Positions 1 through 9,261 of a DNA stretch of 64,000 nucleotides are shown in pieces. Each line of letters starts with the position of its first letter. Position 1 is the first letter of the stretch. Made by a program: the position numbers and the translations under genes. The notes under the pieces are model-generated. The model saw only the letters and a list, made by a program, of their open reading frames with translations. It ran no database searches and had not been told where the DNA came from. This DNA comes from Marsupella aquatica (lineage: Eukaryota; Marchantiophyta), in the NCBI GenBank assembly GCA_973895155.1, contig OZ316891.1:18166001-18230000 (forward strand). Reading direction: 5' to 3'.

Positions 1-1
1 T

Positions 2-217
2 GTAGAGCGCCGTCATCTTAAAGGGAAGGAGGCGGCTGATCCTTCAGAGGATGGGTCGGATGACGATGACTCCGACGCAACTGCAAGCGACGACGACGCT
101 GAAGCTGAGACAGAGGAAGAGGGTCAGGACCCGGAAGAGGAACTGATCCCAGCCTTGAGAGGGTTGAATGTGGAACCAGAGGATGATGCCAAGCCAGACA
201 TCATTGTGGATAATTGA
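2..217 (+). CDS. Acidic open stretch before Gag (partial, 5' end outside window)
   Basis: Open reading frame entering from the left edge in frame 2 and ending at TGA 215-217. Its 71 codons are rich in Asp and Glu, including a long acidic stretch at about 35-130. It overlaps the beginning of the gag-pol frame by a few bases, which would need a frame shift to join. It may be the end of an extra upstream ORF of the element, or the original N-terminal Gag region separated by an indel. The sequence alone cannot decide. No database family is recognised. Confidence 0.35.
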   Translation, partial: VERRHLKGKEAADPSEDGSDDDDSDATASDDDAEAETEEEGQDPEEELIPALRGLNVEPEDDAKPDIIVDN

Positions 218-3200
218 CCAAGCAGAACCAGGATGATGCGGGTGATACCTCAGTCCCGGGAGGTCATGGTGCTCGCAAGACGCGGGGGGTATCACCAAAA
301 TCCACAAGAGAACCTAAGGACAGGCGGCCAGCAAAGGAAAGACGGTTGGAGGACCGTCCTCATACAACCCGCAAGGGCCCAGCCGCTGACGACGGTCTGG
401 GTCCGTTGACCCGAGACCAACGACTCATCTATGAGCAGTTGGAGCACAACAAGGGGGCCCAGATTAAGTACTTACTTAGTCTGGGTAGTCAGAGTGCGTC
501 GCGTCCTGAGGGGGGAATGGTAGTTGGACGGAGTATGTTCCAAGTGAACCAGCTACCGACTCCTCCAATTTACGACGGGGCCTACGAGCAAAGTGGACAA
601 AAGTTCCTGAGTTGGCTCTCCACGATGGAGATTCACCTCCAAGCGTGCGTTCAGCGCTCCACTTGGGCTACCGCAGCCGCTCCTTACCTGAAGAACTATG
701 CCTTGACTTGGTACAAGTCATGGAAGAAGTCGCGAGAGGACTCCTCCTTGCCGTTAACTTGGGAAAACCTGGTTGAGGGTCTCCATGCTCATGTCACCAC
801 TAAGTACCCGGAGCGGCATGCTCAGAAATGTGTAACGGAGATGAGTTTCAGGGGTGATATCCAAAAGTTCATCACTTATTACCAGAATCAGTTGGCATGT
901 ATCCCGACGGGACAAGAGACCCTACATACACAGCTTCACAACTTTATCGTGAAGCTCCCGTCGTTGCTCAGGGAAAAGTTGCAGGAAAAGCGTCATGAGT
1001 TTAAAACGCTTTTTGACGCCTTCGACAAGGCCACTACGTTGGTGAATAACCGACCGGACTTGGCGAAGGTGGGTGGCAAGGGATCCGAAGGGGAAGCTGG
1101 GAAAGCAAAAGGTCCCGGGAATAAGCGGAAGCAACCTGAGGGGGCAGGGGCCGGTGCTTCGGATCCCCAGCCCCAAAATGGAGAAGCTAAGCGAAACCGG
1201 AAGGCCAACAACTTTAAGAAAGGAGCCTCATCGGCACAGAAAGCAAAGAAGCAGGCGACCATGGAGCAAAGGCAAGCTGGAGGTTCGTGCTTCACATGTG
1301 GCGCCATGGGCCATCAAAGTAAGGATTGTTCCACGAAAGGTGGCAAGCCAAACGGAGATGGTGGAGGGCAGAAGAGCATTAAGGTAAGTATCGCTCTAAC
1401 CAAACCCTTAGTAGCTGACAAGGTCCCTGTAGGGGATGTCCCTGACGGAGAGAGGGTGTTGTTGCGAGAGAAGATACCTAAAGTTAAGACAATGGATCCT
1501 GAAAAACTGATTTTTCTGAATGTCACTTCTAACGATAATTTGGGTATTGCCTTGGTGGATACAGGTGCGACCGCCTGCTTCATAAGTGGGCAGGCGGCAG
1601 CTCGTCTTGGGGTGGACGTGCAAGAGTTGTTACAACCGTTAGTGTGCAAGTTTGCCAATGACACGAAGGGGATAGTGTCGAGAGTAGTGCGTAGACTTTG
1701 GGTAGAGGTCATAGGCAAACAACAAAATTTTGTTAGTCAGGAGATGTTCTACGTTCTAGACGGTCTAGCCATAGACTTCATTTTGTTGGTAGGTTATCTC
1801 AGAAAGCACAATGTTACCTTGAAACCGGGGGGTGAGGTGCTCCATTTTCCCAATAAGGGTGGTGAGCCCATCGTTGTACACGAAATTACCGAAAATAAAG
1901 AAAGATTTCTTAAAGTAAGTAAAGTGTCGTGGATGTCTCCGTGTGTATCGGCGAAGCAATGGTGGAAAGACTTCAAGGGTGGACATGAATGTTTCTTCTT
2001 TAGTCTCCACCCAACTAAGGAGGCTGCGTCGCAGCCAAAGGTCAAGTCAGCTAAGGTCGGGCCCGACTGCAGTCGAATTCCTGAAATTTTAGAGGAATTC
2101 AACGACATGCTCTCGCAGAAGCTACCTAAAGGTTTACCCCCGCGGAGAGAAGTGGATCACCAAGTTGAGTTGGGGCCGGGATCGGCTCCTCAGGCTAAAG
2201 CTCCTTATCGTCTGAACCTGAACGAGCGAATGATGTTGAAGAACGCCTTGGAAGAGTTGATCGACCAAGGGTTCATTCACCCTAGTAAGAGTCCTTACGG
2301 GGCGCCCGCACTGTTTGTGTCCAAAAAGGATGGTACTTTGAGATTGTGCGCAGATTATCGGGCCCTCAATAAGCAGACGGTAAAGAACAAGTACCCGTTA
2401 CCTCATATGGATGACCTCTTTGATTGCCTCTCCGGGGCTAAGAAGTTTTCAAAGGTGGACTTGCGGTCCGGGTATTACCAGATCTGCATGGCTAAGGGAG
2501 ACGAGTATAAGACCGCGATGCGCACAAGGTTCGGATCCTATGAGTTTTTGGTTATGTTGTTCGGGTTGTGTAATGCAACCGCAACGTTCATGAAGATGAT
2601 GAATACCATCTTTCATGACTTGTTGGACCAAGGAGTGGTCGTCTTTATTGACGACATCCTAATCTACTCAAAAACATTGGAGGAGCATGAGCAGTTGCTT
2701 AGAGAAGTGTTCTCTCGCCTTCGTAAGGCTCGTCTCTTTGCTAAACCTAGCAAGTGCGAGTTTGCGATGAACAAGATTCAGTTCCTCGGCCATACCTTTA
2801 CCTCGGAAGGGATTACGCCTAGTCAGGACAAGCTTAAGGAGATCAAAGAATGGGAGCGCCCGTCCAATGTAAGGCAAGTTAGAGCCTTCTTAGGATTTAC
2901 GGGGTTCTATCGAAGATACATGAAAGGCTATGCAAGGATCGCGAGGCCCCTAAATGCGCTAACGTTGAAAAACAAAGTGTTTGTGTGGACACAGGATTGC
3001 GAGTTAGCATTCCTAGAACTTAAGCGGTTAATGATAACGCCGCCGGTTCAAAAGTTACCTGAGATGGGGAAGCCATTCGAGATTTGGACCGACGCAAGTG
3101 ATTATGCCATTGGCGCCTGTCTCCACCAAGATGGGCGCCCTATGGCCTTCGAGTCATGTAAGTTGGAAAATCACTGGATCACGCCGGAAAGGGAAATGTA

Positions 3201-3585
3201 TGTTGTGATCTATGCGTTGAAGAAGTGGGAGATTTACCTTAAGAACGGTCCCAAAGTGGTAATCCACACAGATAGCTCGCCGGCCGGGTACTTCAGTTCT
3301 AAGCCAAGGCTGAACCCCAAGGAAATGCGCTGGCAGATGTTCTTGGCGGATTTCAATTTCGAAGTCCGCCACGTTCCAGGGAAGACAAACACGGCAACCG
3401 ACGTGTTATCGCGTAAGGACCAACATCGTGTCAATGGGATCATGATGCTCGACTCCGAGTGGCCAAAGGTTCTGGCCGCGGCATATGGGGATGACAGGTT
3501 AGCTAAGGATTGGCAAAGCAATGGGGGTAGCCGGGGCAAGGTAAGGCACGTATCGTTGGGGTTGGATACGACGCATAATGTCTAG
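214..3585 (+). CDS. Gag-protease-reverse transcriptase-RNase H polyprotein of the chromovirus
   Basis: A 1123-codon open frame; its first codon in frame is TTG at 214 and the first ATG is at 517, so the true start is uncertain and may lie upstream in another frame. Gag occupies about residues 100-290. A CCHC zinc knuckle (CFTCGAMGHQSKDC) is at 359-372. The aspartic protease motif LVDTGA has its catalytic Asp at 449. Reverse transcriptase carries VDLRSGYYQI and the active-site box FIDD at 811-814. RNase H starts near 950, with WTDAS Asp at about 960 and HTDSS further on. The frame ends at TAG 3583-3585, directly before the integrase zinc-binding region, where intact relatives read through in a single frame. 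The usual Pro in the FGLxNAPATF box is Thr here, a sign of decay. Confidence 0.9.
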   Translation: MTKQNQDDAGDTSVPGGHGARKTRGVSPKSTREPKDRRPAKERRLEDRPHTTRKGPAADDGLGPLTRDQRLIYEQLEHNKGAQIKYLLSLGSQSASRPEGGMVVGRSMFQVNQLPTPPIYDGAYEQSGQKFLSWLSTMEIHLQACVQRSTWATAAAPYLKNYALTWYKSWKKSREDSSLPLTWENLVEGLHAHVTTKYPERHAQKCVTEMSFRGDIQKFITYYQNQLACIPTGQETLHTQLHNFIVKLPSLLREKLQEKRHEFKTLFDAFDKATTLVNNRPDLAKVGGKGSEGEAGKAKGPGNKRKQPEGAGAGASDPQPQNGEAKRNRKANNFKKGASSAQKAKKQATMEQRQAGGSCFTCGAMGHQSKDCSTKGGKPNGDGGGQKSIKVSIALTKPLVADKVPVGDVPDGERVLLREKIPKVKTMDPEKLIFLNVTSNDNLGIALVDTGATACFISGQAAARLGVDVQELLQPLVCKFANDTKGIVSRVVRRLWVEVIGKQQNFVSQEMFYVLDGLAIDFILLVGYLRKHNVTLKPGGEVLHFPNKGGEPIVVHEITENKERFLKVSKVSWMSPCVSAKQWWKDFKGGHECFFFSLHPTKEAASQPKVKSAKVGPDCSRIPEILEEFNDMLSQKLPKGLPPRREVDHQVELGPGSAPQAKAPYRLNLNERMMLKNALEELIDQGFIHPSKSPYGAPALFVSKKDGTLRLCADYRALNKQTVKNKYPLPHMDDLFDCLSGAKKFSKVDLRSGYYQICMAKGDEYKTAMRTRFGSYEFLVMLFGLCNATATFMKMMNTIFHDLLDQGVVVFIDDILIYSKTLEEHEQLLREVFSRLRKARLFAKPSKCEFAMNKIQFLGHTFTSEGITPSQDKLKEIKEWERPSNVRQVRAFLGFTGFYRRYMKGYARIARPLNALTLKNKVFVWTQDCELAFLELKRLMITPPVQKLPEMGKPFEIWTDASDYAIGACLHQDGRPMAFESCKLENHWITPEREMYVVIYALKKWEIYLKNGPKVVIHTDSSPAGYFSSKPRLNPKEMRWQMFLADFNFEVRHVPGKTNTATDVLSRKDQHRVNGIMMLDSEWPKVLAAAYGDDRLAKDWQSNGGSRGKVRHVSLGLDTTHNV

Positions 3586-4951
3586 TTATGGCGATACAAG
3601 CATAGGCGTGCGTACATACCAGAGTCTCTAAGGTTAGAGGTTCTGCAAAAGTACCATGACTCGCCCTGGGGAGGGCACGGAGGACAAGCCGCTATGTATC
3701 GCAGCATGTCACGAGATGTGTATTGGCCGGACATGAAGCATTTGGTCCTTCAACATGTACAAAGTTGTTACTCGTGCCAAAAGAACCGAACGATCTATAG
3801 AGCAAAAGGAGGACTACCTACAACCCTTACTAGTAGCTGCGGCTCCATGGGAGTCTATCTCCATGGACTTCATTGTTGGATTACCTTAGTCCCACGGCAG
3901 TAACTCCATCTTAACAATCGTGGATCGTTTTTCCAAGATGGCCTATTTCTTGCCTACTACGAAGATGGTTTTGGCCCGAGAGGTTGCCGGTCTAGTATTT
4001 GACAATGTCTTCCGACAATGGGGATTGCCGTTGCATATCCTGTCCGATCGCGATACCAAGTTCACGGGCCATTTCTGGAAGGCATTGTTCCGGTTATCCG
4101 GAACAGACCTGACCAGGGGATCAGCGTATCACCACGAAATAGATGGCCAAACGGAACGGGTTAATGGTATCGTGGAGGACTACTTGCATCACTTTGTGAC
4201 AGCCAATCAGAAAGATTGGGCAAAGCATTTAACAATGGCCGAGTTTAGGTATAACTCAACCAAGCATTCGGCGACGGGGTTTGCGCCGTTTGTGTTGGCC
4301 ACAGGGAGGACGCCAAGGGCGCCCTCCTGGTTTATAAATCCGAAAGCTTGGCGGACAGAAAGCAAGGTTCCTTCTGTGGACGATTTTATTCGAGAGCGGC
4401 GCCTAGTTGTGGAAGCGGCTACCAAGGGTATGACCCTTGCCCAAAGTCGGTACAAGGAGCAAGGGGATAAGCATCGATGCCAAGTAAGCTTTGAAATTGG
4501 GGAGAGCGTTTGGTTGCAGTTGAGACCTGAGCAATACCATGGGAACATAAGTAGGAAGCTGGCTCCCAGATATGCGGGCCCCTATCGCATTATACGATGG
4601 ACCCACAAGGATAATCCGGTTTTGGTGGTGTTGGAGACACCCAAGGATATGGGTGTGGGCAAAAGCTACCATGTTAGCCGGCTCAAGAAGTTTGTCAAAG
4701 ACAATGATCCCAACCTGGATCAGATCTTGCGTCCGGACGCCATGCTGGTGGAGGACGCTGAGGAGTTTGAGGTGGAGGCATTTATGGACCACCGTTACAA
4801 ACGCAAGTTGGGAAGGCAAATCTTAGAGTATTTGGTGAAGTGGGCTGGCTATGATCAGACTGAGAGTACTTGGGAACCGGAGGAAAATTTGGGTAATGCC
4901 TCAGAGATACTTGGAAGCTATCGTAAGCGAAGCGGCCTACCGCCGTTGTAA
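3586..4951 (+). pseudogene. Broken integrase with C-terminal chromodomain
   Basis: Continues the preceding frame after its TAG. The HHCC zinc-binding region is visible at about 3650-3790 (HDSPWGGH, then CYSC). Near 3817 the reading frame changes by what looks like one extra base, and in the new frame a TAG at 3887-3889 interrupts the integrase core just after the first catalytic Asp. From 3920 to 4951 the frame is open for 343 residues. It contains DRFSKMAYF, the second catalytic Asp in DRDTKF, the Glu in DGQTERVN, the GPY-like region APRYAGPYRI, and a chromodomain at about residues 283-337 (LVKWAGYDQTESTWEPEENL). The chromodomain steers integration to heterochromatin in chromoviruses. With two stops and a frame change this integrase cannot be made from this copy. 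Confidence 0.9.
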
Positions 4952-5376
4952 ACTGGTACAGGCAGCTGTAGTTACCTTTGTGAGTTGTATCCTAGTTTCA
5001 CTCCTCTCGGCCTCTTAAGGATAAAGTCGGATTGCGTTGGGGCTAGAGGTTGTTGGGCGGCAAATTTGCTTTTTGCGAGTGGAAGTTAATGGTGCCCGCT
5101 CTACATTTGTGGGCGGGCTAGTTCGAACCAATGGGGAGCGCCCCAAGGGGAGGACAATGGGTCCAACAAGTTCGGAGTTAGCTTATCCATTTGGACTGGC
5201 ATCCTACTTGGATAAGTGGGATAGGTTGGAATTTCCTAAGTCTGGAATGCGCATACCAACCTGGTTTGCATCAGCCTTATGGGCAAACCATTTGTTACCT
5301 CATAAACTTTTTAAGGCCCAAAGTGGTCTAGGCGTGTTGGAACGTTTACTGAGGTCACGCGGACGTGACCATTTTT
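4952..5376 (+). other. Untranslated stretch between pol and the 3' LTR
   Basis: Between the integrase stop and the polypurine tract. An open stretch at 5037-5378 has no recognisable domain and is probably chance. Nothing else is visible. Confidence 0.5.
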
Positions 5377-5385
5377 AAGGGGGGG
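5377..5385 (+). other. Polypurine tract of the retrotransposon
   Basis: The run AAGGGGGGG lies directly before the TG that opens the LTR, the expected place and composition for the plus-strand primer of reverse transcription. Confidence 0.75.
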
Positions 5386-5390
5386 TGCAA

Positions 5391-5468
5391 GTCGCGGAAC
5401 TCGACTACCTTAACAGTCGCGGAACTCGACTACCTTAACACTAGTCACGGAACTTGACTACCTTAACA
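5391..5468 (+). repeat. Three tandem 25-bp repeats at the LTR start
   Basis: Copies at 5391-5415, 5416-5440 and 5444-5468 with unit GTCGCGGAACTCGACTACCT plus TAACA. The first two are identical; the third differs at two bases. Their position in U3 would suit enhancer-like repeats, which is inference. Confidence 0.9.
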
Positions 5469-6031
5469 CTTCGCTCCGACGTCGCTGGCTCCAACGCCGA
5501 GCTCCCTTATGGTCCAGGCCCGGATAGGCCATCCGGGGAGGACTTAGCATGGGGAGACTTGTGGGCAATGAGATGTGGCACTAGCGAGGCAAGGGGCCAA
5601 GTTGGGGACACTCACTAAGGACTGGGACTAGCCTATGGCTAGTTGGGTCAAGGGGAAATGGGCCGGGCTCAAGGATGGCCATCCGGACCATCGGATGGGC
5701 TTTGAGTTCTGAGGGCTTGGGAGTGAGCTTCTCTTGGGCCCAAGGCCAATGGAATTGATGCCATTGGCAACGGACGCTTGGGGCGCAAGTTGTGGCCCGA
5801 GCCGGGTTGGGCCGGTTGGGGGCCCCGAGCAGCGATCAGACCTGAGGGCCTAGGCATGAGCACTGGGTCGGCCCGGTCACAACGGGCTAAGGCACTCCTC
5901 TTGCAGATGCCTATCAAGAAAGTTATGGGCGTTGCCAGTTGGTGGCGCGCCCATTATGCGCGATGGGATCCGGGTTGGGGGCCAAATGTTTCGGGACCAA
6001 AGCTGGTCCGGGGGTGACAGGTCTCCAGAAG

Positions 6032-6040
6032 CATATATGA
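6032..6040 (+). promoter_or_regulatory. Putative LTR TATA box
   Basis: CATATATGA in a GC-rich context inside the 3' LTR, about 650 bp from its start. It is the best TATA-like match in the LTR. No transcript data are available. Confidence 0.4.
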
Positions 6041-6943
6041 GGGGAGTGGTGTCTCCCTGGGGGCTAAGGGCGAGCCGAAGTCGTGAGCCGCGGCGGTCGC
6101 GACACTAAGGGAAACTGTCAAACGGAAATGGCGATATCTTCCCAATGGGAAGTCCGTTGGAGGAATTCTTATGTGCGTTGGAAAGCTCTTGAGGAGGGCT
6201 ATGCCCTACTGATCTCAGCTGGGTCTGGGGATGCCATGGGTTCTCGTGGTTTGCGGGTGTTAGCTCGCCCGTTAGCCAAATCCTGCCGAACAGCAGCCAA
6301 CCCGCGTTCAGCCTCCCAAGGGAGCTTGCGTAGGAGAGGCAAGGCCAAGTAGGTATGGAGGCTGAGTCCCAAGGGCGCTCGGCCCCTAGACCATCAGTGG
6401 AGCAAACCGGGAGTCGGTGTTGGAGTCGGGGCCGTTCTGGTCCCGGCGTGTTGGGACAAGCTTGGGATAAGCTTTAGGACAAGCTATGCTAATTGGGCCA
6501 TGAGCATGTCATGAGGTCAGGGCGGTCATTTGGTGATGGATAGGTACGAGGGGGAACCCGGGACGCGCCCAAGGAAGGAGCTGTCCTGGACGGACAGTGG
6601 GCGTGGGTTCTGGTTCCGGCTTATGGCATCGGGAGGACCTATCGCTGACCTATTTACCAACGTCTATTGAGCTTGAGTTAGGATGCTAGGCTTGGCAAGT
6701 TCCAGATCCGGCAGGGTTACTTACCGAGGTGCTTGGTTGTTTGTGCAGACATTGAGGACCGTTGAGTAGCGGTCGTGTAGGTGAGCAAGTGCGGCTTCGT
6801 ATGGGAGTGGCCGCTGGGGGTGCTAGAGGCACTGGGATGCTTGCTCGAGGTATTTCGTGGAGGCGTTCGGTCACCAAGGGCACTTATGCACAAGTGTTGG
6901 GATTGGTGAGGGCGCTGGGTGGCTAGGTCCACCACTCTCTGCA

Positions 6944-7690
6944 AAGTTCATTATGGATATAATCGCCAAGTCATAATCCTTAGTTCAAAATACACCAAAG
7001 TTGCCCATGCAGGTTTTGCACTTAGCCACCCCGGGGAATTTTTTAAAGAGTGTGCTGGGTATCAGGGCACATAGTGAGGTGTTGAGCATAGACAACATGC
7101 ACAACGGTAAGCACATGACACATCCAATGCACAAGTGGTTGACATAAGAAATACATGGTTCACCTCCTTAAGGCTATGTTCATGGGAACACACAAGAGAG
7201 TTTTACTGAACTGTAAGTCCATCGTCCATACCAAGTTTGCACAATGTAAACTCTCCAATGAGCCTTAGTTCCACTTATCTGAGCAAACATCACTTAGAAT
7301 ATGGTGTGCAACATAGTTAACCTAACCGAGAACCTAACCACATCTCTGACTACAATTAGCCTAACTAAGGTTACATGTTGTAACCCTAGACATAAATGTA
7401 AATACCTAACATGACGGCAGTGGCAAGAAAAGAGTTTTCCTCCCCCTATAGTTGTAGATAAGTGGGGGTCTAGGACTCTGGTGGCAGAATGCAAATTAAC
7501 ACCCAAGCTTTGAAAGACTAAGGCCATTCTTCGGTAAATAATCTTCCTGAACATTATAAATGCCTTTGGGATCCTGTTTTTCCTGCCACCCCCGGACCAC
7601 ATTTAACACTCAAACTTTGGCCCCCAACCCAAATAGTACTCGGTGCATGTCATGAGTGTAGCGGGAGTCAGGTGTCGACTGAGGTGCGTA
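6944..7690. other. Non-coding stretch, nothing recognised
   Basis: AT-richer DNA between the LTR and the G-rich repeat. Open stretches are short and lack domain character. No RNA gene or element end was recognised. Confidence 0.4.
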
Positions 7691-7699
7691 GCTTGTAAG

Positions 7700-9260
7700 C
7701 CACAGGGCCAGGAAGACCAATTGCAGTTGTGGGATGTCAGCGTTGTGGCAGTCCAGGCGCACACGGAACCGCACGGCCGCAGCAGGAGGACTGACACTTG
7801 TTGACCGTCCTCCGGGGGCGCACGACGGCAGCCAGGGCGAGCAAGGGAGCTCATTCATTGCATGGGCAGTTGTCAGCCAGCAAGCGCTCGCCCCTGGCCG
7901 ACAGCCCATGGTCCAGGCGCGGCAGCAACCTCCGCCGCAACCTAGACAGCCACGGGCGAGGCAGAATTCCCGTGGTCCAGGCGCGCCGGGCAAGTGAGGA
8001 CAGGGGAGGTGAGCAAGGGCGAGCAGAAAGCCACGGCCACCCAGGGCAAGCCACGGGTAAGTAAGGAGGGGCGAGGCAGGGCGGCCTCGGTCCGGGCGTG
8101 CTGCACGAGGCAGCCAGGGGCAACCGAGGGCTGAGTGAGGAGGGGCGACGGATGGCCGTGGCAGGGCCACCTCGGTCCAGGTGCGCTTGGCGAGTGAGGA
8201 CCATGGCAGGCGACAGGATTCAGGCGCGCACAGGGGAGGGAAGGAAGGCAAGTAGCGAGCCACGGGCGAGTAAGGAGTGGCAGGCGAGGGCTGTGGCAGG
8301 GCTATTGCAGTCCAGGCACGGTGTGGAGGGCGGAGGGGCCACACGGAGGCGGTCCAGGCGCGGGGTGCGGCGGGTCGTGGGAGGGATGGCAGAGGGCTGA
8401 GGGCGGCTGCGGGGTGTGGAGAGGCAGTCCAGGCGCGGCCTGCAGTGGGGTGCGGTGGGGGTCGCGATGGGGCGAGGGCAGAGGGCTGAGGGGTTTGCCG
8501 GGGCTGGGGCTGGCAGGCACCACGGAGGGAGGCAGAGGATGGGAGAGTAAGTCGGTCCAGGTGCGGGGTGCGCCGCGGCCTGCATAGGCTTGAGTGAGTG
8601 GGGCGGTGGGGTCGCAACGGGGTGAGGGCAGAGGGCTTGCCGGGGCTCAGGGCGCGGGGTCCAGGCGCGGCCTGCGGCGGGGTGCGGTGGGGTCACAATG
8701 GGGCGAGGGCTGAGGTCTTGCCGGGGCCGAGGCTGGTAGGCGCCACGGAGGGAGGGCGGAGGACGGGGGTATAAGGGCAGTCCAGGCGCGGGGTGAGGGC
8801 AGAGGGCTTGCTGGTGCCAGGGTTGGTGGGTGCCACAGAGGGAGGGCAGAGGACGGGGGCGTAAGGTTGATCCAGGCGCGGGGTGCGGCGCATTGGGGCA
8901 TGGCCTGCCTGCGCAGGCGTGAGTGAGGGCCATGGCAGGGATGGCCGTGGGATGGCCCGTGGTCGGGGAGCAAGGGATGGCCGTGGCAAGGCCCAGGGCA
9001 AGGCAGGGGCTGGCAGCCGGCAGGGCCCTCAGTCCAGGCGCGCCAAGGGATGGCCGTGGCAGGGCCCAGGGCAAGCAAGCAGGCAAGCAGGGCTGGAGCC
9101 GACAGCGATGGAGGGCCTGGGGCAAGCGAGGGGGCAGGGGCTGGCAGCTGCCCACGATGAAGGGCAAGCGGATGCAGGGGCGAGGCAGGCAGGGCGGCGG
9201 CAAGGGCATCGCGAGGGGTGATGTACCTTGCTCGGAAGGCAAGGCCAGGGCACACAAATG
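7700..9260 (+). repeat. G-rich degenerate minisatellite with GTCCAGGCGCGG core
   Basis: About 1.5 kb, very poor in A and T on the plus strand. The core GTCCAGGCGC (or one-base variants) recurs at about 7751, 7911, 7975, 8175, 8310, 8352, 8427, 8555, 8659, 8780, 8870 and 9032. Between 8400 and 8890 the spacing becomes semi-regular: a longer unit containing GAGGGCAGAGGGCTTGCCGG, a GCCACGGAGGGAGG box and the core recurs at roughly 90-220 bp. Long Pro/Ala/Arg-rich open frames on both strands here are composition artefacts. It could be a GC-rich minisatellite or the inside of an unrecognised transposon. Confidence 0.75.
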
Positions 9261-9261
9261 A

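Larger units (their letters stand above)
1..6943 (+). mobile_element. Ty3/gypsy chromovirus LTR retrotransposon, 3' part, decayed
   Basis: Seen in order: an acidic open stretch, Gag with zinc knuckle, aspartic protease, reverse transcriptase, RNase H, integrase, C-terminal chromodomain, polypurine tract and a 3' LTR starting with TG. The order RT-RNaseH-integrase with a chromodomain defines a chromovirus of the Ty3/gypsy group. The 5' LTR and primer binding site lie left of the window, so neither the target duplication nor LTR divergence can be read. The right border is set where GC-rich sequence ends near a TGCA at 6940-6943 and is approximate. Two stop codons and one frame change in the integrase part make the copy non-autonomous. 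Confidence 0.9.
5386..6943 (+). repeat. 3' LTR of the chromovirus (right border approximate)
   Basis: Starts with TGCAAGTCGCGG right after the polypurine tract. The left edge contains three tandem copies of a 25-bp unit. A TATA-like box (CATATATGA) is at 6032-6040 in a GC-rich setting, suggesting U3 ends near 6065. The sequence stays GC-rich and low in coding features until about 6940, where it turns AT-rich; a terminal CA at 6942-6943 is a possible end. Without the 5' LTR the right end cannot be verified, and it could be several hundred bases shorter. Confidence 0.5.

Noticed and set aside
5037-5378. 113-codon open frame between integrase and LTR
   Set aside because: No domain, and the position is the untranslated 3' part of the element.
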